Assembly (NCBI RefSeq): GCF_019278565.1
Contig: NZ_CP058988.1
Span: 2,790,001 to 2,854,000, forward strand
Direction of reading: 5' to 3'
Source: Cellulophaga sp. HaHa_2_95
Lineage (GTDB): Bacteria; Bacteroidota; Bacteroidia; Flavobacteriales; Flavobacteriaceae
Length of the DNA stretch: 64,000 nucleotides
A program made the position numbers and the translations under genes. The notes beneath the pieces were generated by a model. That model saw only the letters and a program-made list of their open reading frames with translations, did not search any database and was not told the DNA's origin. Positions 28,063-35,841 of this stretch are shown piece by piece. Positions within the stretch are counted from its first letter, which is position 1. Every line of letters starts with the position of its first letter.

Positions 28063-29430
28063 ATGCAACAATTATTAGAAAATCAACGAGAATTTTTTAA
28101 ATCGCAACAAACAAAATCGGTTTCTTTTAGAAAGAACTACCTGAAAAAATTAGCGACGGCCATCACTACTTATGAAGATGAGATTTGTGACGCTATTTAT
28201 TTGGATTTTAAGAAACCTAAATTTGAAACAATTCTTACGGAGACTCAGTTTGTATTGGCTGAATTGCATACGGCTATTAAAAAGCTAAATTCTTGGGCTG
28301 CTCCCAAATCGGTCCGTACTTCATGGGCTAATTGGCCTTCTTCTGATTATATTTATAAGGAACCTTATGGCAGTGTTTTAATTATTGCGCCCTGGAATTA
28401 CCCGTTTCAACTAGCAATTGCTCCATTAATTGGTGCTGTGGCAGCAGGAAACACGGCGGTAATTAAACCCTCTGAAATTACTCCTAATACTTCCGAAATT
28501 TTAGTGAAGATTATCAATGAAGTTTTTCCTAAAAAATATGTTACGGTAGTAGAAGGTGGTGTGGAAGTTTCCCAAAATTTATTAGCTCAAAAATGGGATT
28601 ATATTTTCTTTACAGGAAGTTCTCACGTGGGCAAAATAGTGTATGAAAGCGCCGCAAAACACCTTACCCCTGTGACGTTGGAACTAGGAGGTAAAAACCC
28701 TGCCATTGTTGATGAAACTGCAAATATTGAAGTTGCTGCCCGTAGAATTGCTTGGGGTAAATTTCTAAATGCAGGGCAAACCTGCATTGCTACAGATTAT
28801 ATTTTGGTACATACCTCTGTTAAAGAAAAATTAGTACAAGAACTCATCAAAAGCATCAAACAATTTTATGGTAGTACTATAGAATCTTCTGCTGATTTTG
28901 CACGGACGGTAAGCAACAAACATTTTAGCAATTTATTAGCACTTCTCGAAGATGAGAAAATTATTTTTGGAGGTGAAAACAATCCTCAAGATAATTACCT
29001 AGCACCTACTTTAGTAGATGAGCCAAAGATGGATAGTAAAGTAATGCAAGGAGAGATTTTTGGACCTATACTACCTATAATATCCTATAAGACCCTAGAA
29101 GATATTGACAATTATATCTCTACGTATGAAAAGCCTTTAGCTACGTATGTTTTTAGCGCAAACAAGGTCTTTCAAGATACTATAATGAGCACCTATAGTT
29201 TTGGGGGTGGTGCTATCAATGATACCGTTATTCATATTGCAAATAAAAATCTACCTTTTGGAGGTGTTGGTGCAAGTGGAATTGGTGTTTATCATGGTAA
29301 AACTTCTTTTGATACCTTTTCACACTCCAAGGCCATCCTCAAAAAAGGAACATGGTTAGATATTCCATTACGTTACCCACCTTATAAGCTGTCTTTAGAT
29401 TTTGCTAAAAAATTAAAAAAGATGTTTTAA
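28063..29430 (+). CDS. class 3 aldehyde dehydrogenase
   Basis: 455 residues, NAD(P)-dependent oxidation of fatty or aromatic aldehydes. Motifs: APWNYPFQLAIAPLIGAVAAGNT, FTGSSHVGK, general-base Glu in VTLELGGKNPAIV, nucleophile Cys in LNAGQTCIATDY, and EIFGPILPI. The length, the early IAPWNYPFQL and the C-terminal PLRYPPY segment mark the short class 3 (fatty aldehyde) branch. Divergent from the ilv operon; its stop abuts the pxpC stop with no spacer, so its terminator lies in the opposite gene. Confidence 0.93.
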   Translation: MQQLLENQREFFKSQQTKSVSFRKNYLKKLATAITTYEDEICDAIYLDFKKPKFETILTETQFVLAELHTAIKKLNSWAAPKSVRTSWANWPSSDYIYKEPYGSVLIIAPWNYPFQLAIAPLIGAVAAGNTAVIKPSEITPNTSEILVKIINEVFPKKYVTVVEGGVEVSQNLLAQKWDYIFFTGSSHVGKIVYESAAKHLTPVTLELGGKNPAIVDETANIEVAARRIAWGKFLNAGQTCIATDYILVHTSVKEKLVQELIKSIKQFYGSTIESSADFARTVSNKHFSNLLALLEDEKIIFGGENNPQDNYLAPTLVDEPKMDSKVMQGEIFGPILPIISYKTLEDIDNYISTYEKPLATYVFSANKVFQDTIMSTYSFGGGAINDTVIHIANKNLPFGGVGASGIGVYHGKTSFDTFSHSKAILKKGTWLDIPLRYPPYKLSLDFAKKLKKMF

Positions 29431-30270
29431 TTACATCAATTTAAACGAAAGCGTATCTCCCGCTTTTTTTTGTGCTAGGATAGAAATTCCTTTATCTGTG
29501 AGCTGAAGTATTCTTGGGTATCCTCCTGTTGTTTGCCCATCTTTCATTAAAATGATAAGCTTCCCTGCGGGTGTAAGTTGTATGGTTCCAGGCAACGTTG
29601 CAGAAGTAAGCATAGAAAAAGTATGCCCCGTAATGGTTTCATTAAGTTGATATGCCATCCTATTATTTTCGTTAGCAATTGTAAATTCTTGAGAAAAAAG
29701 CATTTCTAATTGCTTATCATCTAACAATTCAAATTCCGGGCCTTTAGCCACATGAAGTAGTTCTTCATCTAAAATTGAATCAACTTTCAATCCAGTAATT
29801 TTAGGATCAAAAAGAGCAGTTTTAATAAAGGGCACTTCAGATTTATCTTTTAACAATGCCTTTGGAGTTATATTCCCATAATAAGACCTACTCCCTAAGA
29901 CTAATGAAGACTGAAATCCTTTCTTAATGGCCAAATAGGCTCTAAAGCCTTTTTTTAGGCGGCCATACGATAAGATATCTCCAGCATTAACTTTAAGCAC
30001 CTTATAATTGCTAATAGGCTCATTATTAAGTGTTATGGATAATTCCGCACCACCCAGAGCAATATAGGTAGCTTCTTCAAACTCTAAAGTAGGACCTGTC
30101 ATCGTTATTTCTAAAACGGCTGCATCACTTTCATTTTCTAAAAGCATATTTAATTTGTAGACTGTCTCCGTATCCATTATGCCAGATATAGGAACACCTT
30201 TATCTCTAAAACCAAAACGACCAGTATCTTGAATGGTAGTGAAAAACCCTGATTTTAATACTTTAAGCAT
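29431..30270 (-). CDS. pxpC: 5-oxoprolinase subunit C (biotin-dependent carboxyltransferase-like)
   Basis: About 279 residues from the ATG at 30270, which overlaps the pxpB stop in ATGCTTAA; a longer frame to 30330 is unlikely. Family features: SGFFTTIQDTGRFGFRDKGVPISGIMD, FRAYLAIKKGF, LTPAGKLIILMKDGQTTGGYPRI. PxpA, B and C together hydrolyse 5-oxoproline to glutamate with ATP. Third gene of the pxp set and last gene of the operon. Cytoplasmic. Confidence 0.92.
   Translation of the reverse strand: MLKVLKSGFFTTIQDTGRFGFRDKGVPISGIMDTETVYKLNMLLENESDAAVLEITMTGPTLEFEEATYIALGGAELSITLNNEPISNYKVLKVNAGDILSYGRLKKGFRAYLAIKKGFQSSLVLGSRSYYGNITPKALLKDKSEVPFIKTALFDPKITGLKVDSILDEELLHVAKGPEFELLDDKQLEMLFSQEFTIANENNRMAYQLNETITGHTFSMLTSATLPGTIQLTPAGKLIILMKDGQTTGGYPRILQLTDKGISILAQKKAGDTLSFKLM
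29448..29471 (+). terminator. aldehyde dehydrogenase terminator inside pxpC
   Basis: AAAGCG-TATCTCC-CGCTTT followed by further T residues, 18 bases after the stop and within the antisense of the pxpC coding end. Short stem, good T-run. Confidence 0.55.
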
Positions 30271-31000
30271 CGATTTTAATTTTTTCAAATTGATAAATTC
30301 CCACCTCTGATTCAATTTTATGTAAATCATATTCCGCTTTAGAAATAGAATAAAACTGAACTTTATCTCCCACTTTTACTAAGCACGGATTTTCATTTTT
30401 AGGATTAAAAATAGGTACGGAACAATTGCCAATAATATTCCAACCTCCAGGCGATTCTTGCGGATAAACTCCTGTTTGTTTCCCTGCTAAGCCAACAGAT
30501 CCTTTAAGTACTTTTGGTCTTGGAGAACTTCTTCTTGGTATTTCTAATAGGCTAGGCAAACCTCCTAAATACATGAACCCTGGTAAAAACCCTATTCCGT
30601 AAACCGTATAAGGATTTTCTGTATGTAGCTCTATGATTTCTGCTGGTGTTTTTTGTAATTTCTCTGATACTTCAATTAAATCTAAAGCAAACTCACTTCC
30701 ATAACACACAGGCAATCGCCATAAATATTTTTGTTCTAACGTTATCGCCTTCTTTTCAGAATACCATTGCTCTAACTGAATTTTGAAAGTATCAAATTGG
30801 ATAACATCATTACGCAAAACCAGGGTAAGTGAATTGTAGGCAGGAATAAGTTCCCATAGCCCTTCATGCAAGCATTCTTTCTTTAAATGTGCACTAAAAA
30901 ATAAAATATCGTTTAAAATACGATCATTAACCTCTTGAGGCCATTCAATTAATACGGCATGAACTCCGAAGGGGCGGATTGATATATGGAAATTTTTCAC
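30263..31000 (-). CDS. pxpB: 5-oxoprolinase subunit B (KipI/allophanate hydrolase subunit 1-like)
   Basis: 245 residues. Family motifs: YGIGFLPGFMYLGGLPSLL, IPRRSSPRPKVLKGSVGLAG, TGVYPQESPGGWNIIGN. Overlaps pxpA by four bases (ATGA type) and pxpC by eight, so the three are translationally coupled. Works with PxpC as the ATP-using part of 5-oxoprolinase. Confidence 0.93.
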   Translation of the reverse strand: MKNFHISIRPFGVHAVLIEWPQEVNDRILNDILFFSAHLKKECLHEGLWELIPAYNSLTLVLRNDVIQFDTFKIQLEQWYSEKKAITLEQKYLWRLPVCYGSEFALDLIEVSEKLQKTPAEIIELHTENPYTVYGIGFLPGFMYLGGLPSLLEIPRRSSPRPKVLKGSVGLAGKQTGVYPQESPGGWNIIGNCSVPIFNPKNENPCLVKVGDKVQFYSISKAEYDLHKIESEVGIYQFEKIKIDA

Positions 31001-31731
31001 TGGTTGATTTGAATGTTATACTTTGGTAATTCATTATGAAGATACATTAAAATTTTCAATGCTGAAACAGTATCTCCATGGATACAAAAAGTATTTGAAA
31101 GGGTATTAATTAGGGTACCGCTAAGTGTTTTAATTTTATGCTCCTTTAAGATGAACAGCAGGTGCTCTAGTACTTTTTCTGGCTTTTCAATCAGTGCATT
31201 ATCTTGATGTCTGGAGACTAAACTCCCATCGCTATTATAATTTCTGTCTAAAAAAGTTTCATAGGCTACTTTTATACCTTTTTTCAAAGCCTCCTGGGCT
31301 ATGATTGAATTATAGGGTACATATACTGTTATCGAATCTGAAAAAGGCGCAATGGCTTCGAGATACGTTTGGGCTAAATCAATATTTGCCGCACTATCAT
31401 TATATAGCGCTCCATGTGCTTTAATATGATGCACTGTTACGTTCTCTTCGTTCGCTATAGAAAAAAAAAGTTGTAATTGCTTTTGAAGGAACTCAATTAA
31501 ACGTTCTTTAGATAGAATCATGGTCTTTCTTCCAAAATTATCTTTATCAGGATAAGAAGGGTGCGCTCCTATTAAAACAGCATTATTTTTTGCTATTCTC
31601 ATAACCTGACGTATACTATTTTCATCACCAGCATGACCGCCGCAGGCTATATTACATGAAGAAATTAATGGTAGTAATACTTCTTCATTCCCTACTCCTT
31701 CTCCAATATCGCTATTTATATCAATCTTCAT
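30997..31731 (-). CDS. pxpA: 5-oxoprolinase subunit A (LamB/YcsF family)
   Basis: 244 residues from the ATG at 31731, chosen because AAGGAG lies six bases upstream; a TTG seven codons earlier would overlap the transporter gene. Motifs: INSDIGEG, SCNIACGGHAGD, IGAHPSYPD, HIKAHGALYND, ETFLDRNYNSDGSLVSR. Polysaccharide-deacetylase-like fold; partner of PxpB and PxpC in 5-oxoproline cleavage. Confidence 0.94.
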   Translation of the reverse strand: MKIDINSDIGEGVGNEEVLLPLISSCNIACGGHAGDENSIRQVMRIAKNNAVLIGAHPSYPDKDNFGRKTMILSKERLIEFLQKQLQLFFSIANEENVTVHHIKAHGALYNDSAANIDLAQTYLEAIAPFSDSITVYVPYNSIIAQEALKKGIKVAYETFLDRNYNSDGSLVSRHQDNALIEKPEKVLEHLLFILKEHKIKTLSGTLINTLSNTFCIHGDTVSALKILMYLHNELPKYNIQINQ

Positions 31732-31741
31732 AGTAAGCTCC

Positions 31742-32932
31742 TTAATACCCAAAAACTTTTAGAACACTTTTTACGCCAAGAATTAAGGTGAGTGTAACGA
31801 TTACTATTCCAAGTATATTTTGAAATAGACTATTTCTATAAGCTCCTAATACATCCTTTCTATTCACTACCCACAGTAAAAACACCGCAATTACGGGTAA
31901 CAATATTCCGTTTGCTATTTGGGCAAATTTTATAATTTCAATGGGCTTTATTCCCAATAACAAAAAGGATAAACCTACTACCATAATAGCCATCCAAACA
32001 AATTTAAATCGTTTATCCTGCAATCCTGCTTTCCATCCAAAAACACTATTTACCACGTAAGCCGCAGCTAGTGGTGCTGTAATTGCAGATGTTATACCCG
32101 CTGCAAAAAGGCCAATTCCCATAAAATATTTAGCAGCTGTACCAAATAAGGGCTCTAAACCTTTGGCTAAATCCATTACACTGGAAATAGTACTATTAGA
32201 TATACTTGTTGCAGCAATCATAATTCCCATAGATACAACACCCCCCAAAGCAATAGCAACAATAGTATCTCTTCTCGCTAGTTTTAAATCACCCTTAGAT
32301 TTCCATTTTTCGCTAACCAAAGAAGCGTGTAAAAACAAGTTATAAGGTACCACCGTTGTACCTACTAAAGCTATAATACTAAGAATACTATCTTGAGGAA
32401 TAGAAGGAACAAATAGCCCTTTAGCTATAGCCACAACATCTGGCTTGGTGATGATTGCAGTAAGTAAAAAAGACAAACTCATGATAATTACTAGGGAAAC
32501 AAGTGCTTTCTCTAGCGCTTTATAGCTACCAAAATAGAGTAATATAAAAGCAATACTCCCTATTATTAAAGCATAAGTTTTAGTATTTGCTGCGCCAAAA
32601 ATTGCTTCTAATCCCAAAGTTGCACCACCAATATTACCGCCTTCATAAGCTGCATTTCCAATAACAATAGCCGATATAATGATTCCTAGTACCAAATTCC
32701 TAATCCAAGGTATCTTTAGCTCTGATTTGATAACATCAGCAAGTCCGCGTTGCGTAATAATCCCTAAACGCGCAGCCATTTCTTGAAGAACAATCGTCGC
32801 AATGACAGAAAGTAACATTGCCCAAAGCAATGCATAACCAAAACTGGCACCTGCTAATGTGCATGCCGTTACGGTTCCTGGTCCGATAAAAGCTGCTGCT
32901 ACTAAAACTCCTGGACCTATTTTTTTAAACAT
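31742..32932 (-). CDS. NRAMP-family transporter lacking metal-site residues
   Basis: 396 residues, about 11 membrane helices of the NRAMP/SLC11 (LeuT) fold; AGASFGYALLW and LGIITQRGLADVI match MntH closely. In helix 1 the DPGN motif is GPGT (Gly17 for Asp, Thr20 for Asn), and in helix 6 MPH is VPY (Val195, Tyr197). The Asp and Met that bind Mn/Fe in NRAMPs are thus both missing, so metal transport is doubtful. It sits 10 bases before pxpA and 2 bases after the DUF2891 gene, which suggests uptake of 5-oxoproline or a related molecule by proton symport. That substrate is inference. Confidence 0.88.
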   Translation of the reverse strand: MFKKIGPGVLVAAAFIGPGTVTACTLAGASFGYALLWAMLLSVIATIVLQEMAARLGIITQRGLADVIKSELKIPWIRNLVLGIIISAIVIGNAAYEGGNIGGATLGLEAIFGAANTKTYALIIGSIAFILLYFGSYKALEKALVSLVIIMSLSFLLTAIITKPDVVAIAKGLFVPSIPQDSILSIIALVGTTVVPYNLFLHASLVSEKWKSKGDLKLARRDTIVAIALGGVVSMGIMIAATSISNSTISSVMDLAKGLEPLFGTAAKYFMGIGLFAAGITSAITAPLAAAYVVNSVFGWKAGLQDKRFKFVWMAIMVVGLSFLLLGIKPIEIIKFAQIANGILLPVIAVFLLWVVNRKDVLGAYRNSLFQNILGIVIVTLTLILGVKSVLKVFGY

Positions 32933-32934
32933 AA

Positions 32935-34035
32935 TTATTTGGTATGGTTTAAGGCATAGAGCGCAAAACTACCAAGCCAATGCGTTCCGCTATAATTGCC
33001 ATCTACAATATTTGGTAGGGAATGCTCTATATGTTTTGTTGCGATGTTTTTTAGATGTGCATACTCTGGTAAGCTTTCTGAAATACCATACAAGCACCAA
33101 GCACGACTAAAATTGAGTCCGTCTAAATGCACCAGTTTCCCATCTGTTCTATCGGACACTAAGCCTGGTTCTAATTCAAATTCTGGATCTGTGAGTTCTG
33201 GTAAAAAAGTATCGAACCAAATTTTAAATTCATCTTCTGCATACACTTTACGCATTAGATTAGCTTCTTCTAAGCAAGGAGACAAAAAGTCAAAACCACT
33301 AGGTTCCCAATTTAAGGGACAGTCACTATCATCTGCATAAAAGCGAACGGCAGCTTCTTTAATAGTGGTCTTAAATACTTCATTATCCATGGTATTTGCA
33401 TAATCATAGGCTAAAGAAAGTCCGAAGGCTGTATTGGTATGTTCTCCTACACGAATAGGGTAATTTAATTTAGGAAGAAATTCAGTATAAGAATCTATAA
33501 TAAGGAGAGTTAATGGTTGTAAGTTTTTTTCCAAATCACGTGCCAGAGGGTCATTCCAAGTATGCAACTCTTCCGCTAATTTCAAAATCCACGCCCAGCC
33601 ATAAGTACGCTCATAAGAACTATTTCCTTCCATTTTAAAATATGCAATTTCTGCTGCTATATTCGCTTCGGAAATATTAGAAATTAATTTCTCTCGGATA
33701 ATATTTGCTTGATGTAGGCTAGGAAACTGTTTTAGTAAAGAGACTAGAGACCAGTGCCCATGTACAGAAGAGTGCCAATCGTAACAACCATAAAATGCAG
33801 GGTGTAATGTTTTAGGTGACTGAAGGTGGGTTGAATCTGATAGTGATTGATTCAGTTTATTTGGATATACTACTTGTAAACATTCTAAAGGAAGATTAGC
33901 TAATCTATTGGCTTCTTTAAAACTCAACTCTGGAAGCGCTAAAGTTGTGGCTGCAGCTGTTATTGGTTTAGGCGCCTCTTTACATGATATTACAAGAAGA
34001 AGCGTAGCGATAAAAATTTGTAATTTTTGGATCAT
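32935..34035 (-). CDS. DUF2891 lipoprotein
   Basis: 366 residues. Signal MIQKLQIFIATLLLVISC, lipobox Cys18. The body matches DUF2891: HPAFYGCYDWHSSVHGHWSLVSLL near residue 80, then helix pairs typical of an alpha/alpha barrel (ERTYGWAWILKLAEEL; GEHTNTAFGLSLAYDYA; EPSGFDFLSPCLEEANLM; GLNFSRAWCLYGI). No proven enzyme activity is known to me. First gene of the operon with the NRAMP-like transporter and pxpABC, so a periplasmic step before uptake is a reasonable guess. Confidence 0.85.
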   Translation of the reverse strand: MIQKLQIFIATLLLVISCKEAPKPITAAATTLALPELSFKEANRLANLPLECLQVVYPNKLNQSLSDSTHLQSPKTLHPAFYGCYDWHSSVHGHWSLVSLLKQFPSLHQANIIREKLISNISEANIAAEIAYFKMEGNSSYERTYGWAWILKLAEELHTWNDPLARDLEKNLQPLTLLIIDSYTEFLPKLNYPIRVGEHTNTAFGLSLAYDYANTMDNEVFKTTIKEAAVRFYADDSDCPLNWEPSGFDFLSPCLEEANLMRKVYAEDEFKIWFDTFLPELTDPEFELEPGLVSDRTDGKLVHLDGLNFSRAWCLYGISESLPEYAHLKNIATKHIEHSLPNIVDGNYSGTHWLGSFALYALNHTK

Positions 34036-34252
34036 TGAAGTTCTATTTTCAATTTTAATTTGATGGAAAGTAAATATAGAGACTTAAAATCAGAATTAGT
34101 AAAATCGGCCTATAAAAATATCGTTGAATGGTAATAGATAGTGTTGTTCGTCTAAAAATGTGTCATACGTCTAAAACTTGAATTGTTTATATACTATTTG
34201 AAAAAAGTAACTGTTATAATAATCCCGAATACCTATTAACCTACTTAAATCA

Positions 34253-34696
34253 ATGAACTGTTTAGAATGTAATAAAGAACTTAGTTATATAGACCATAAA
34301 AATTCTTTTGACATTTACGGAGTGGAACTTTGTAAACAACATAAAGGACGTATGGATAAATTGGTGAATACCAAAAAAACTCCTACGGAAGCTATTAAAC
34401 TATACTACGGCTTAAAAGAAATTGGAATATCCTCCATGTTAGAATGGTGGGATGGTAAGAAATCTGTGGATCTAGCTATTTCGCGTGTAAAACTCAACAT
34501 CGAAATAGATACAGAATACAATACCATTACCCACGAACAAGCGATAATGGATTTAGAAGAGGCGATGCATTCTTTTAAAAATGGATTCACCACTATTAGA
34601 ATACCCGATGTCGTCATAAAATATTACCTCAAAGAAACAGTAAAAAATATAGAAGGAATTGTTGAAGGTCTCAAAGTAAACATTAAAACACTATAG
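34253..34696 (+). CDS. zinc-finger protein with a DUF559/Vsr-like domain
   Basis: 147 residues. The N-terminus has a Cys3-x2-Cys6...Cys27-x2-His30 zinc-binding pattern. The C-terminal half (KSVDLAISRVKLNIEID...GFTTIRIPDVVIKYYL) resembles the DUF559 nuclease-like fold, with Asp73, Glu84 and Asp86 in the positions of its catalytic acidic residues. The match is from motif spacing only. No signal, so cytoplasmic. It stands alone between divergent and convergent genes with no partner visible. Confidence 0.65.
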   Translation: MNCLECNKELSYIDHKNSFDIYGVELCKQHKGRMDKLVNTKKTPTEAIKLYYGLKEIGISSMLEWWDGKKSVDLAISRVKLNIEIDTEYNTITHEQAIMDLEEAMHSFKNGFTTIRIPDVVIKYYLKETVKNIEGIVEGLKVNIKTL

Positions 34697-34702
34697 TTAG
34701 TG

Positions 34703-34775
34703 GTTTAAGGGTATGCGGTGCAGTCAATTATGATCTCTATTTCATCTAAGTTATTTTGTTTTTGAACCCTTAAAC
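34703..34775. repeat. long-loop inverted repeat with a TGCAGTC box
   Basis: GTTTAAGGGT at 34703-34712 and its complement ACCCTTAAAC at 34766-34775 bracket 53 bases that contain TGCAGTC (34719-34725), the box also seen after the palindromes at 1171 and 5204. It could close a structured RNA at the end of the preceding gene. Confidence 0.5.
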
Positions 34776-34795
34776 GGATTATTGAAAACAACTTC

Positions 34796-34834
34796 AAAAA
34801 GCAAGTACATTTATAATCAATGTACTTGCTTTTT
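34796..34834. terminator. bidirectional terminator
   Basis: A 16-base perfect stem (AAAAAGCAAGTACATT and complement) around TATAATC, with T-runs at both ends, between the zinc-finger gene (plus) and the LolA-like gene (minus). Confidence 0.9.
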
Positions 34835-34981
34835 GTATATATACTATTTTGACATGAAAAAATTACTTCAATCCCAATCGTTCTATAAAAGATCTAGTAA
34901 GCCTGTAAATAACGCACGGTGCTTAGTAAAAGATGATTCTAAGGCACAACTACGCTATAAAAAAGTATTCAAACGTACGTT

Positions 34982-35704
34982 TTATTCCAATGGAATGCCT
35001 TTCGTTAAAATGTCTGTACCTAAATGTTTATCATCTTTATTATAATACCACGCTCGGACTTTTGGCATTTTAATAGTCCCAACATTTTCCAAGTCACTTA
35101 AAAGGATGTATTCCCCATCATTTTTAGACTCATCGTGAAAAAATTGATATACCTCCAAAGCGTAACTACTAGGATTAAAATAGAAATACCAAATATCCTT
35201 ACCTACACTTTTATCATACGTAACTTTTAGCACTAAGTATTCTTTACCCTTAAATGTTTTGGTCTGTACTTTAGAATCCAAATGAGTACCAGGATCTTTT
35301 AATTTCATTGGAAGGCCATACAAATAGAGATAATAGTTCTTCATAAAATTTGCCCGCTCACAGCTCAACCGATGTGTCTTCATATCCTCTTCTGATATGG
35401 TCGTACTCCCGTTTAACTTTAGTGTGCACTCTTCTTTATCTAGGGTTTGTTTAATGATAGTGGCCTCTGTTGTTGAGGTGATCTCAAAGTGTTGTTTTGG
35501 TAAGTCAATTTCTACTTCACTTTGCCTTTCTCTACCGTCTGGGTAGTTCATGGTAATAAACAATTTTCCTTGAAAAACACTCCAAAGCTTATCTGGGTCA
35601 TGATAAGCAATTGCTTTATCCAACAATTCTGGAGCTGTAAGGTTTTGTGCTTTAGAAATTTGCATTCCTAGGAAGAATACGAGTACGATAAAATATTTAG
35701 CCAT
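34982..35704 (-). CDS. periplasmic LolA-like protein (DUF6503 type)
   Basis: 240 residues with a cleavable signal (MAKYFIVLVFFLGMQISKAQ). The body alternates beta strands like lipoprotein-binding LolA/LolB folds: KLFITMNYPDGRERQSEVEIDLPKQ, KGKEYLVLKVTYDKSVGKDIWYFYFNPSSYALEVYQF. I place it with the flavobacterial DUF6503 family; the cargo is unknown. Its terminator is probably the one at 34796. Confidence 0.7.
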   Translation of the reverse strand: MAKYFIVLVFFLGMQISKAQNLTAPELLDKAIAYHDPDKLWSVFQGKLFITMNYPDGRERQSEVEIDLPKQHFEITSTTEATIIKQTLDKEECTLKLNGSTTISEEDMKTHRLSCERANFMKNYYLYLYGLPMKLKDPGTHLDSKVQTKTFKGKEYLVLKVTYDKSVGKDIWYFYFNPSSYALEVYQFFHDESKNDGEYILLSDLENVGTIKMPKVRAWYYNKDDKHLGTDILTKGIPLE

Positions 35705-35841
35705 TTCTTATTTTTATTGGTAAAAGATAAATTAAAATATTGGTATAACATTGATTACCGCTACGAATAGCTACCATTAAGTTTTAAATGGACACCTTAC
35801 TATTTAAATTTACGCTATCATTCACTATTCTAAATATATTA

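Noticed and set aside
34782..34853. N-terminal extension of the small frame ending at 35045
   Set aside because: It would translate through the strong terminator hairpin at 34796-34834, so the longer start is not credible.
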